In this document: positions 43,564 to 55,287 of the stretch, piece after piece
Layout: each line of letters begins with the position of its first letter
Position numbering within the stretch: the stretch's first letter is position 1
Assembly: GCF_030253575.1 (NCBI RefSeq)
Contig: NC_080560.1
Span: 30,989,501 to 31,053,500 of the forward strand
Length of the DNA stretch: 64,000 nucleotides
DNA from: Rhododendron vialii
Taxonomy: Eukaryota; Streptophyta; Magnoliopsida; Ericales; Ericaceae
Direction of reading: 5' to 3'
Notes under the pieces: model-generated
Told to the model about the DNA's origin: nothing
Databases searched by the model: none
What the model saw: the letters and a program-made list of their open reading frames with translations, nothing else
Translations under genes and position numbers: made by a program

Positions 43564-46500
43564 TTATTCTTCAGTTATCTCACCCCTGTTACTGGTGCTT
43601 TGATCTGTTGGCATCGCTAGGGGGCGACGATGAGATGAGAAATCAATGGGACTATTTCTGAGGCTCCAGTCTGTCGATAAGGAAGTCCTTGGAGAAACGA
43701 AAGAATACTGCCGTTCTTGTTGTCTCCTCTTCCGCCTCACTTCCGCGTGCCATTGCTTTAAAATTCTGGACGTTTGTTCTTCCAGGACCTTACTTTTGAA
43801 TTGCGATCCCATCTGTTGCCAAAAAAAACCCCTGCTTTTGTTAACGGAATTATTCCACAAATTTTTTTTTTTTCAATCGGCAACCGTATTATTGATCAAT
43901 GCAAAGAAGAAGAGTCTAATAGAGCATCTCGACAAGGCCCTACCGTATTATTCCACATTCAAACGAGAAAAATTCACATCTTTCTGACTTTTCTGCCCCA
44001 TGCCAAGGATTGTACAGGAGACAGACAAAAGATCAGAAGCTGTTAATTGACCCTTACCAATCTATGACTCCAAATGTCAAAAGAAATTATTTTTTTGTTC
44101 GATCTATATTGGAAACAAATGACTATTCATTATAGTAGACGCGACTGGCAATCCTTCGTTCAAAAATATTTTCGTCTATATCAGTGCGTTCCTAGCAGCA
44201 TCGTGCTTTAGAATCCGTGCATTTTGAAATTCTCAAAACAATGTGGGGCTAGATGTGTGTTAAAACAAAGGGAAAATGAATGTTTTCATGTGGGAAACAA
44301 AACCCTAAATATACTTCCGGCGATAGTAAGTTCACCTGTGTCACAAGCGCGTAGAGAGGAAGTGTAATGTAGCTGCAAAGGACTTGAACAGACACCCTGA
44401 AAGAGGAGCAAAGTAGAAGAAGCAACAATCAGAGATGGAAGTTCCGATAATTTTGTGGCATAAAATTTGATTGTCTGGCCAAGGAAATATACAAGTAGGG
44501 ATGGGAAACCAGGCTTACGCTAACACGATTCTGGTGATAATGATCGCTGTGTGCTCATGGTAACAAGAATTAAACCCAAATTGTATCTGTAGTTCATGAA
44601 AGAGTACTGGAATCAGAAACTTCGATAACGCAACTTGTCTTAAGGTTATATACATACATTGAATATGACTAGAACTAACTTCAAACGAAACAGCGAAAGA
44701 AAAGCACTTACTGTTACCCAAATGAAGAATGCTAGCTCGAACGCATTCTGAAAGGATATAGAAAATGCAGCATTTGTTAGTAATCTCTTTTCGTCTGAAA
44801 TTACCGAAGAAAAAGACTTGCTTGTTATCATCGCTCTGTTTGTTATGGTAGAAAACACTTTCGTATAATTGGGAAAACATTTTGTAAATGATTGCAGTTT
44901 CTCATACAGAACACTAAGCAAATGCAAAAAAAAAGAAAGAGGAGTATAGTTGTCTTTTAAGTTTTAACTCTTGCTTTACAAAGGAATTAGGATGGGAGAG
45001 GGAAGTACCACAAAAAGAGTCAAATGAAGAAGAGTGAGAACGAACATCGGCCGGCCAAACCAGAAGAGATCATCATGCGGTTGGACGACTGGAGCTCCGA
45101 TGATCACGCTATTCTGATTTTGAAGTTGAAGAGCCATTCTCGCAACAACTACTTGCAATTTTGTTCCCAGCACAAGCACTACCTACATTGGACATGGCAA
45201 TGAGCAGGAGAGTGTATATCAAGGAGATATATGTGGTACGTAGTTGCACATAAAAGATATCTATGCATAGGATCGCATCACAGAAAAGTGCACGAAAAAT
45301 GCGTTGCTGGCCCGCGTTTGTTTCCAGTGTGGTCTGAAATTGTGAAAAGGAGGATGGGTTTTGGCCACAAAAACGAACTTGATATGCACTTTTCTGTATC
45401 CCAATTCCAAATCTTTTGATGTTGTGGTAGAAATTCATCTTGATGCACGATAGTACTTACCAACAGCGGGGCATAAGATAACCAAAGAAAAACATTCCAA
45501 CCTGGTTGAATCCAAGAAAAATTTCGAATAAGGGAGTGACAAATTTTAGCGATACAGATCAATAAAACACAAAGCGCGGTTCTAGCTGATCAATCACATT
45601 CATATTAATATGAGTGGGGCTGTCATCTAAAATGAAAGAGGTCCTACAAACCTTGTATTGGATTGTAGCTTACTCTGTCTTGGGAAACTTACTGTAGTAA
45701 AATTCGAAGAAATCGTAGAAAGTAGAAAATAAAAAAGAAAAGCGTACTGACCGCGAACATCCACAAGCATCAAGATAACGACCAAAAACCACATAAAAGG
45801 GCTGCGAAAAGTCACATAGGCAACTGTTAGAGAAAGGTAAGATACTTCTTTTCTGTTCGCGTAACATAGCTTTTGATGTACTTATCGAAAATTGCGATGG
45901 TGAAAGAGAGATGATTTCGATCTCTTTAAAAGCTAGCTAGCATGCTTGGAGTAAAAGTATCTTATCACAGGACATTGAAATTTCATATATGGTATTGGCA
46001 TACACATTAATTCAAACGTGGTTGAATTAATTAATATGCCGCTTGGCAGCATCCCGGGTCCTGGTTTCACTGTATTGTTCAACAAATACTATATGATGAC
46101 AATTAGAAAGAAGAAGAGCATCTAGCAGAAGAATTAAAAACCTGATGCTGACTACCACTTTAAAATCTTCCTCTAAGGATCTCTGTATGTACTTTTGGAA
46201 ATTGAAGTTGTTATGCCTTGCTGACAAATGAGCCTGATCATCCCAATATCACAACACAAAATTAAGCACATTAATTAGTGTTACATGCATCAAGAACACA
46301 TTTTCCCTCTCCAGTTTTTCCAAGAAACAAGTCATGATAAAACTTGGAAGATCGAACAAAGTTGAAGATGGATCATTACCGCGATAAAACCGTGTCTTAA
46401 GGTAAGGTAATCAACCTTTGCTACTGAATGAAAGAATTGCCTGAAAAAACATTTCTGTACAATTTCACAGTCAGTGTCCAGTAAAGAAGTAACCAAATCT

Positions 46501-48125
46501 TTTCACCAAAAAAAAAAAAAGAAGAGGAAAACGTAACCAAATCCAAATATCAATAGACCTATGCAGTACAAATATTCAAATTTATCAGTTCGGTTGCATT
46601 TTTTATGTACAGTTTCGCGGACCAATCTTGAAAAACTTGTTTTGCAAAACAAAATATGGGAATAGGCTCTACAATATTACAAAATGTGGAAAAAGTAATA
46701 GAGACGCAATAATTCGCCGTCTCTTCCAATTCCAAAATCCACTCGTAGGAGAGATACTTCAATCTCGTTGCAAATTTGATAGGATTCGTGAATTAAGGAA
46801 TACTATGCTTAACAAACGAAACAAAGATAATGTGTAGTGTTTTTCCTCCTTGGTCACCGCGGAATATTTTTGGAACAAATAATTCGTAGCGAAATTTAAT
46901 CCCTTGCCAAACAGAAACAATGTAGCTAGCTAGGCAAAGACATGACTCACAATCCACAAGTGAAGTGATGAATCTGTACAATGGGTCATGTGCCTTCTCC
47001 CAAATGTTGTTTGCCTTGTGAATCTGAATCGATTTGGATCTGATAAAAAAGTAATATATTAAGACAGAATATAACAACAATGAATTTGAAAAAACTCGAA
47101 GCAAACTTTTAACGGTCTAAGTGGAAACTTGATTATCCGGAGTTTCGAATCCATATGTGCCATAGTGTCAAACTAGGTCCAATAGGGATGCACTGTACTC
47201 CGGTCCGTCTCCCTCCGGTCCGGGTGGGTATTCCTCGATCCAATAAATAAATAAAGAGGGGATGGTATATGTGTTCCCCGTCCCGATTGTAGCAATAAAT
47301 GATTTTGTACTTATAGACCTATGTTTGTTTAAATATAATAATGAGAGCAAAATACCAAATAAAAAAGTCGCGCTATTTCTTCATTTCTTTGTTTTCTTAT
47401 TACTTGCGTTTTAACCATCATCACTTATTCATGAACGAAACCAGCATTTTGGTATCAGGATTCGAGAGGCCAGAATTCGACCAAAATTATTATTCCCTCT
47501 GTCCCAAATTGGATGATAATTTTTTATATTTGTGTCAATTTCAATTTATTATATCTTTCAATATGAATCTCAAAAAATATGCAATATGAATCTTGTTTGA
47601 TAGTTCTCAATTAGTTTTACCATACAAAGTTTTCAAACTCATGAAAAACATTATAGATTGAAAGATATAGACAATGAAAAATGACACAAATTTCAAAAAT
47701 TGTCATCCATTTTAGAACGGAGGGAGTATTTTTTTTGCCTATACCAATATGGTATTTGGAAGTTCCCTTCTTTTTTTAAAAGGACATAAATTTATTCACG
47801 GTAGAGCCATGAACAAGTTTTTTACAGCAGCAACCAATCGCGATCATCCAAAATAATTTTAGACGGTCGCAATTGACTCCGTAAATAACTAACTATTCAC
47901 GGCTCCGCAATTAAAAAGATTTTTCTCTTTTTAAAGTCTGTTCGGGGGAAAGCATTGGAGGGCTTAACAAATCTGACTCTTGTTCCCATTGGAGCAAGTC
48001 TAACGGTACAGAAAAAGCGTACAGATTTTGTGTGGGATCCACTACGGATCTCACACAAATGATTCGAGTCGTTCATTAAATGTAAAACAGCTTTTCAAGA
48101 GCCTTTGCAAAAAATCAGTTCAATC

Positions 48126-48192
<67 letters not shown>

Positions 48193-48527
48193 TATATATA
48201 TAGATGCTCAATCCAATCATCTAACTTTTGATTTTGATTCCCGGATAATGAAACATTCTATAATTGGATTGGGCATCTATAAGTATCGGATTGAACTGAT
48301 TTTTCGCGAGGGCCTTTGAAAAACTGTTTTACATTAATGAACAGTTCGAATCATTTGTGTGGAATTCTTAGTGAGCCCCACACAAAATCTGTACGCAAAA
48401 TCTATACATTTTTTCCGTACCGTTAGACTTACTGTTCCCATTGCCATCGCTGCTCCATAATCTCCTAAAAGTCAAGAACTTTTTTTCCAAGATCAGAAAT
48501 CAAGAACTTGTTGTAACGTACACAGGA

Positions 48528-48563
<36 letters not shown>

Positions 48564-51500
48564 AATTATCAAGTGAGGGATCCCTCATTTTTTTAAAATG
48601 AGGGACTTTCATTTCCCGATCAAATTTTGAAAATCCGAACCGTTCAATGTGTGCAGAACGTGATTTTAAGGGTCCCCGCGAGAAATCAGCAAAAAAAATG
48701 ACCGGGAAGGGCTTCATCCGAGCAGTTTTTTTTGAACCGTTCAATGAAAACTGCTCGGATGAAGCCCTTCCCGGTCTTTTTTTTTGCTGATTTCTCGCGG
48801 GGACCCTTAAAATCACGTTCTGATCACTTTGAGCGGCTCGGATCATCGAAATTCAATCGGGAAGGACAGTCCCGCATTTTAAAAAAGTAAGGGATCCCTC
48901 ACCGGAACCTGACTGTATATATATATATAGTATAAAAGTAAAAGTCAGTGGCTGACCCTTGACTCGACCAGGTTACCGAAACCATTTAAAACACGTTGAC
49001 ATATATATACTGTATATAGTTGAAACAAAATAATAGTATTTTTTGAAAGTTGAAAAATAGCACACCATCTGGGACCATTGGAGTTTCTAGAAATGAAAGT
49101 CAAATTAAAAGACTTTGATCTTTTTTGACACTTTTGTTTAAGTTCAGTACTCCCTCGTAAGTATCAAGTACTACAAAATTATTTAGATATTATAAATAAC
49201 TCTGATGACGAGTGGAATTATCTGTAATAGATGTTCAGGGGCACGTAAATTAGTCCGACTATCATAAGTTACAAGAATAGAAGAAAAACACAACCCTCTT
49301 TGTGTTTGGTTGAGAGTTTAGTTTAGTTTAGTTTTGATAGTGGGTAGAGAGAGAAATAGAATAATGATTGAAGATAGGGGTAATGATTAGAGAGAGATGA
49401 AAAAGTAATAATTTAAAAAATAGGGTAATGATTGGAGAAAGAAATAGGGTAATGATTGAAAACAAAACTAAAACTACAACTAAACGGTTAACCGAACAAA
49501 GCCACCCTTTACGGTGAGTAGAATGTTAATCACGTTAAATCATAACATTCATGTCGAACTCGTGACATTTATTTTCTACAAAATCTCGTGCCACTATAGG
49601 TTGGTTATGCATGCCGCGCGGTACATGTATTTCCTGCTTTTCTTGTTTCTTAAGATGTGCTATATATATAAGAACTTCATTTTAACTTTTGGGAGGGAAT
49701 GAGAATGCGTTTTATGTAATGACTCGCGGTATGACCAAAATGCTCAATGGGATTATGTAAATCTGATCTTTTTGAAGAATTAGAATGAATTTTTACATAC
49801 CATTTTCAACTTGGTACTCAGTGGTCTGAGTTTCTTCCTCCCAAGCTTTCCAACTCCTCATCTAAGAGAACAGAAAATGAACAATAAGAAAGGAAAGCAA
49901 TCAAATTGCGCATAGTACTAATATAGACTACAAAAATGCTACGTGCACAATCGTTGTATTGGTTGTGTGCGTAATTCTGACCGTCCAGATGTGTTTGGAC
50001 GGTTTAAATTTTAAAAAAACTCTTCCAGAAAAAAGAGTTTAACTTTTTTGGGAAAAAATTTGAAGGAATCTTGGCCGACTATGGAGAATCAACCACGAAT
50101 CCAGCCACAAAAAGTGCATTGATCGATCCACACACACTTAAACGAGCATATACACACACACACACACTGTGTGCACAAGTGTGTGCACGTGTATCTAAAT
50201 GTGCGTGTAGTCCATCCATACACTTCTCTAGTTGGTAGACATGTCTTTGAGGGAACTCCTTGGGCCCCTCAAAGACAGGCCTTGCTAATTAATTGGTTAT
50301 GTGACCAGTTCAAATATCTGTAAAACTGTCCACGAATATGAGATGTATAAAGATAGATGGTGAGATTTTTGCATCACACAAGTTTCTTACCTTGGCCCTG
50401 CCCAAACCCATGGTGAGTACACTATAAACAATCTGCATAACCGCTAGCACAAAGATGAAAATGTGAAGCTGGTGAAGCCCTTCTTCTGACACTAAAGAAG
50501 CCTTCCCCTGCAAATTAATTTCCATGTATTGCTCAATAATCTTAATATGTAGCGCGGATATCAGAATTGATTATTCTTTCGAATTTAATGCCAGGCACAT
50601 AAGAAGAAAGAAACGTACTTCACCACAAGAACCGGTGGTGGCTCCACCACCATCATCCGCAGCTTGCCCATCATCATCGTCCAATCGCCGGTGTGGCACT
50701 TTCCATATGGTTCTATTGTATATTTCACCGGTCGGTAAAAATGTACGGGCGAGGCCAACAACCAAGTGCTCCACATTCTCTACCGTGGTGGCCGGAGTCT
50801 CAGCCTGCTTTCGGCACGGAAGCATGATGTCAGCTAGCCTGCTAGGTATGCAGATGTCGGAGATGGGCACTTGTGTTACTGCTAATAGAAGTGACATGAA
50901 CCCTAGCAACATAAGCTCTGCAAAAAGGTAAGGAAAGAAAGAAATCAATAAATCCATGTGAAAGTCAAGATAAGTTTTTCGGTGCCGGATGGGCACGGGC
51001 CACGTGGTGCCTAGTTTTGGACGGCTTGGGTAATTTTTTAGTGTAAAATTACTAAAATACTCCCTCAAGCCCAAACAGATCTGAGCCATCTAAAACACAT
51101 TTGGACGGCCGAGATGAGTGCTCGGCACCACGTGGCCCTTGCCCACCGGGCACTGAAAAATCTCTCGAAGGTCAAAGTCATGGTATTGTATTCAATCTTC
51201 TTCATCTGTTTTCTGTTCAAAAGATTAATAATGAAAACTGAAACACACTCATCATTTCCATGAGGTCACAATTTTTTTTTAAGGTAGCGTTAGTAAGTTC
51301 TATTATACGAGGCTGAACGTACTTCTATCTACTCGAACTTGAGACCTCTCCAATATTAGGCCCCTCTCCATGCGGCTGGGCCAAGAGCCCATTGGCATCG
51401 GTTATCATTTAATCATGTGCCGTTCAAAAAAAAAAAATAGTCATGTGAAAATACTTTTTTTTTTTTTTGAAAATTCGAAAATAAACGTGGCTGGCTATTG

Positions 51501-51977
51501 TTTCAGAATTTGTTTTGCATTACATCTTCTAGAAACTGTTTTTACACTGAATATTTTTCTTGTACATCTTTGTCTTTTTGCTGCGAAAGTACATAGGTTT
51601 AGAAAAATGTGGAAATAGTTTACCTCCTTCTCCAAAATCAGTTCTGTTTCAGAAGAAGAAAAAAATCACAAATTACGTTTCAAACTTCGCCAGCCGTGAA
51701 TATAAGTTTCTGAACAACGTTCTTCGATATCGTTTCCAAAAAACTCGATCGTTCAAATGATTGGCATGGGAAACAGTTTCTTAAACAGTACTTAACCAAA
51801 CAAGTTTTCATTTCTAAAACATGAAAACAATCATTCACTACTCACCAGATTTAAGCCTGTCCACAGCATCATACAAGGCAGTTTTCCGGTGTCTTTTAAG
51901 CCACTGCACCAATTCGATTAATTCCAGAATCAAAATTAACTCGTGCATGACATAGTACGTACAAACACAGTATATAA

Positions 51978-52010
<33 letters not shown>

Positions 52011-52169
52011 CACATATGTTCATGTATTAATTTGTTTTCTTACGTTGGTGAGGACTTGGATAGAGTGCTCTATAAGGAAGGAAACGGAGATGATGACGAA
52101 GCAGACGATGGCAAGGGCCCACGTCGGAGTGTACTCGAGAGACCGTCCGGGTGTATCTCCGCCCGCCAT
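43564..52169 (-). CDS. MLO: MLO family seven-transmembrane protein, AtMLO3-like, 531 aa, 15 exons
   Basis: Exons: 52169-52044, 51903-51846, 50917-50619, 50507-50391, 49861-49801, 47039-46951, 46454-46380, 46233-46142, 45801-45752, 45501-45461, 45182-45009, 44747-44712, 44586-44519, 44396-44336, 43812-43564. All have GT-AG ends and phases that fit, giving 531 residues. Landmarks: [20 protein letters not shown] (TM1), [16 protein letters not shown] (TM2), four-Cys extracellular loop ([15 protein letters not shown]), [20 protein letters not shown] (TM3), [68 protein letters not shown] (TM7) and a calmodulin-binding helix ([15 protein letters not shown], about 466-480). MLO proteins are plasma-membrane Ca2+-linked proteins; some are mildew susceptibility factors. 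The WIKCFF and [10 protein letters not shown] features resemble AtMLO3, linked to senescence and immunity restraint. Intron 5 (2.8 kb) carries three MITEs. Confidence 0.93.
47493..47726. mobile_element. Stowaway-like MITE in MLO intron 5
   Basis: TA TTCCCTCTGTCCCAAATTGG ... ATTTTAGAACGGAGGGAG TA, with inverted arms (TATATCTTTCAATATGAATC / GATTGAAAGATATAGACA). TA is present on both sides (47491-47492 and 47727-47728). Same family as 2362-2597. Confidence 0.85.
47992..48432. mobile_element. Mutator-like MITE with 11-bp target duplication, MLO intron 5
   Basis: Left end GAGCAAGTCTAACGGTAC, inverted right end GTAAGTCTAACGGTAC. The arms stay inverted through ATTTTGTGTGGGATCC, ACAAATGATTCGA and AATCAGTTCAATCCGATA. 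TGTTCCCATTG occurs at 47981-47991 and 48433-48443, a perfect 11-bp duplication. The centre has expanded to a (TA)n microsatellite (48129-48189). Confidence 0.88.
48129..48189. repeat. (TA)n microsatellite
   Basis: About 30 TA units at the near-centre of a palindromic MITE. A second, shorter TA run is at 48533-48559. Confidence 0.95.
48573..48902. mobile_element. Foldback element with near-perfect central hairpin, MLO intron 5
   Basis: Ends GTGAGGGATCCCTCATTTTT and inverted GTGAGGGATCCCTTACTTTT. The whole 330 bp folds back: AACGTGATTTTAAGGGTCCC / GGGACCCTTAAAATCACGTT, AGAAATCAGC / GCTGATTTCT, ACCGGGAAGGGCTTCATCCG / CGGATGAAGCCCTTCCCGGT, with a loop near 48735. The core is the same family as the two hairpins inside 54383-55278. 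No clear target duplication. Confidence 0.8.
50975..51160. mobile_element. MITE with G-box-bearing inverted ends, MLO intron 2
   Basis: TTTTTCGGTGCCGGATGGGC ... and the inverted TTTTTCAGTGCCCGGTGGGC enclose about 185 bp. Both arms contain GCCACGTGGTGCC. A half copy (GGGGCAAGGCACGTGGTGCC) is at about 52787-52807. No exact target duplication found. Confidence 0.7.
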
Positions 52170-52297
52170 GATCCTCTCTGTTTGTGGTGGTTGTTTTTTA
52201 TTGCAGTTTTGCGGTGGCTGTAGTTGCGCAGGACGATGGCGTGGTGGCGGTGGTGTACTGTAGTTTTATTTGCTCTGGGGAGGACACAGGTGAGGAC

Positions 52298-52304
52298 TTA
52301 AATA
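52298..52304 (-). promoter_or_regulatory. Candidate TATA box of the MLO gene
   Basis: TATTTAA on the reverse strand, about 130 bp upstream of the MLO start codon, followed by a CT/CA-rich leader. Position fits a plant core promoter; weak match. Confidence 0.4.
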
Positions 52305-53579
52305 GAGCCAAATTATAAAAATATCTATAAGCTAGACTTGGACGTGTTTGTACGTACCTTCTTGTTTTCTTAAGTTCAAACAGGATTGACCCAAAACAAG
52401 TCTACCCAAGAGAAATTGAGGACGCTGCATGTGTTTTTCTACAATTCTAATTAAGGATTGATAGGCAACAATACTTGTGCATTTAAAGAAAGAAATTACT
52501 TCTATCAAAGGCCCCATTTGGCTATTTATTTATTGAATTCCATGAGCTATTTAATTGGATATTTTTCAAATTATTTATGTAAAAGTATTAATTTTTTATT
52601 TTTTCGATTTTTTTGGTCGAAACGAACCAATTTTTCATAAAAGCAAATTGGTACAAAATTAAAAAAATGCAAAAAAAAAGAGAAAAGAATAATAAAATAG
52701 ATAAGGACAAAATCAAAAAACTATGGTTCACAACTTGTTAGTCAGTGAAACCCCAATAATGTTTTTTAGAGATTATTCATTGTCCCAGGGGCAAGGCACG
52801 TGGTGCCCTAACCTCTCTTTTCACCACACATTTGTGTGATCTTCACATAGTATACCTCTGGGAATTCATAATTGGCTAGTTATAAATAATCTCAGGGCTA
52901 TAATATAAAGAATAATTCTGGACATACAGTATTGAGGTATTAACAGGGAAGTACTACAATACACACCTTTTATTTGGATGTGTATCATATCCACCTTCAT
53001 TGAAACACACCAAAATGTTATGATTCCCAAAATGTTATATATGAATCTATTGCTAAAAAGTTATGAATCATATTGATGAAAAGTTACGAATTTTTAGTAG
53101 TATAAAAGTTACGATACGAAATAAAATGTTATGAATGACCGGTCTTACAAGTAATTTTTTATGAAATGACACAATATGAACCACACAATAAGTGCATATG
53201 GTACATATCTTAAAGGAGTGTGTATTGAAGACTTTCCCATAAAACTATACTACTATTATACTAGTAAAGTTTCACTTCAGCATTCTTAATTGGAAAAACC
53301 ATTTTCTTAAAGGAGCTTTGAAAACTCAAGGAGCTTTAAAATTTTGATTAATTTAGACATGTTTATCAACCAGCACAAGGCTTGTCTGCAGTCCACGCTT
53401 GGACTACAGAGGTGCACTTGGAGTGTTCGCAACCATCGGATGGAATTTTTAACGGTCGAGATTTAAAAAAAAAAATTCTGGAAAAATTTAAATTTTTTTC
53501 CGAAAAAGTTTTTAAAAATCTAGACCGTTAAATGCAAAGATGAACGTCTGTGATACAACCGGGTCCTATCAACTGATCA
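52305..53579. other. Intergenic region upstream of MLO
   Basis: No gene recognised. It contains a half copy of the G-box MITE (52787-52807) and an imperfect inverted pair TTAACGGTCGAGATTTAAAA / TTTTAAAAATCTAGACCGTTAA at 53450-53533, probably another decayed foldback element. Confidence 0.5.
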
Positions 53580-53823
53580 TTTGACCTCTAATAAGCTTTA
53601 TTTGAACCGATCACGTATCGATATCTTGAGTAACTTGAATTTTCTAAAAATCGTGAGCTAAATAATGCATAGTAGGAGCTTGTTCAAGATTGGTTTAAAA
53701 ATCTTAAAAAGCTTTCAGACCTGTTCAAGCTTGATTTATTTAGTTTAAAATCAAATTGATCTTTAACAAGCGAACACGAACTTAAAATCGAGCTCGAGTA
53801 ATTTGGTTCATTTTCCAGCCCCA
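53580..53823. repeat. Dispersed GAGCTCGAG-type repeat, copy 2
   Basis: Sequence with AACCGATCACGTATCGATAT, GGAGCTTGTTCAAGATTGGT and AATCGAGCTCGAGTAATTTGG words, ending GGTTCATTTTCCAGCCCC. Related to 1-214 and to 60775-61027. Confidence 0.5.
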
Positions 53824-53961
53824 CAATAAGATACTAAGAATGCCAAAAAGTACTTGCATGCTTCCTATAACAAGCATTCAATCATATACTCCATTCGTAA
53901 TTTTTTAATTGTCCACTATGATTCTGCATGATATTTTCAATTATTTATCTCTTACTGAGAA

Positions 53962-54058
53962 TTGATTTTGGCACTCCCCTCAATTTGAGGAGTGCCAAAA
54001 TCAATTCCATATCTCCTTTGGAAATGCGGTTATCAATTTGGAGAGTGCCAAAATCACT
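53962..54058. mobile_element. Small palindromic MITE with TTGATTTTGGCACTCC ends
   Basis: ATTGATTTTGGCACTCCCCT, its inverted partner GGAGTGCCAAAATCAAT at once, and a further GAGAGTGCCAAAATCACTT end. Inserted in a divergent Stowaway-like sequence (about 53893-54230). Same terminal motif as 54247-54364. Confidence 0.55.
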
Positions 54059-54246
54059 TTCCCTCTTAATGTATGTTAAATATATGCAATATATGGATCT
54101 TCTTTGATAGATCTCAATTATTTCTTTAAGGCAATAATTTTAAAAGCATAATATACGCTAGAGAGATATAAGCTATTGAAAATAGCACGCAGAACCATAG
54201 TGGAAGCTTAAAAAGGGACCAAAGGGGTACCTTTTAATTTAGGAAA

Positions 54247-54364
54247 TTGATTTTTGCGCTCCACTTTTGTACGCAGGTGTTCCACTCTGTACATGAAGTT
54301 ACTAGTAACTTCACGTTAAAAGTACATGGAGCCCATGCATATAAAAGTGGAACGCCAAAATCAA
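54247..54364. mobile_element. Small palindromic MITE, 118 bp
   Basis: TTGATTTTTGCGCTCCACTT ... AAGTGGAACGCCAAAATCAA, with central GTACATGAAGTTACTAG / CTAGTAACTTCACGTT inversion. Terminal motif shared with 53962-54058. Confidence 0.7.
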
Positions 54365-54382
54365 CATCCTTAATTTATTTTA

Positions 54383-55278
54383 GGGAAAATTTCAAAATAC
54401 CCTCCAACTTTTACACCAAAATTCAATTAAACTCCCAACCTTTTAAAAACTTCAATTTTACTCTCAACGTTATCTTCCGATAATCAAAACGCCCCCTTCC
54501 GTCCGAATGACTAACGGATTCCGTTAAAAGCTCCGTTAAATAGTGTCCCGATCGAATTTAGATGATTCAAGCCACTCAATGTGTTCAAAACGTGATTTTA
54601 AGGGTACTCGCGAGAAATCAACAAAAAAAATGACCGGGAAGGGCTTCATCTGAACAGTTTTTATTGAATAGTTCAATAAAAGAACTGCTCAGATGAAGCT
54701 TTTTCTGATCATTTTTTTATTAATTTCTCGTGAGTACCCTTAAAATCACGTTCTAATCATATTGAGCGGCTCGGATCATCGAAATTTGATCGGAAAATGG
54801 GAGGTGCAGACCGAAGCAAAATCCGAACGTCCAAACTTGAACAAAATCCCGATCGATCCGCACCTCCCCTTTCCCAATTGAATTTTGATGATCCAAGCCG
54901 CTTAATATGATTCAAACGTGATTTTAAGAGTACCCGCGAGAAATCAACAAAAAAAATGATTGGGAATGGTTTCATCTGAACAGTTTTTTATTGAATTCTA
55001 AAACTATTCAGATGAAGCCATTCCCAATCATTTTTTTTGCTGATTTTTTGAGGGTACCCTTAAAATCACGTTTTGAACACATTGAGCGGCTCAGATCATC
55101 GAAATTCGATTGGGACGCTATTTAACAGAGTTTTTAACGGAATCCGTTAGTCATTTGGACTAAAGGGGGCATTTTGATTAACGGAAGATAACATTGGGAA
55201 TAAAATTGAAGTTTTTAAAAGGTTGGGAGTCTAATTAAATTTTGGTGTAAAGGTTGGGGGGTATTTTGACATTTTCCC
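54383..55278. mobile_element. Nested double-palindrome Mutator-like MITE, 896 bp, perfect 9-bp target duplication
   Basis: Outer arms of about 180 bp start GGGAAAATTTCAAAATACCC and are inverted at the right (ending GACATTTTCCC). They include TAACGGATTCCGTTA-type blocks. Between them lie two separate hairpins, 54545-54800 and 54875-55110, both made of the ACGTGATTTTAAG / CTTAAAATCACGT family also at 48573-48902. TTTATTTTA flanks at 54374-54382 and 55279-55287. Confidence 0.88.
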
Positions 55279-55287
55279 TTTATTTTA

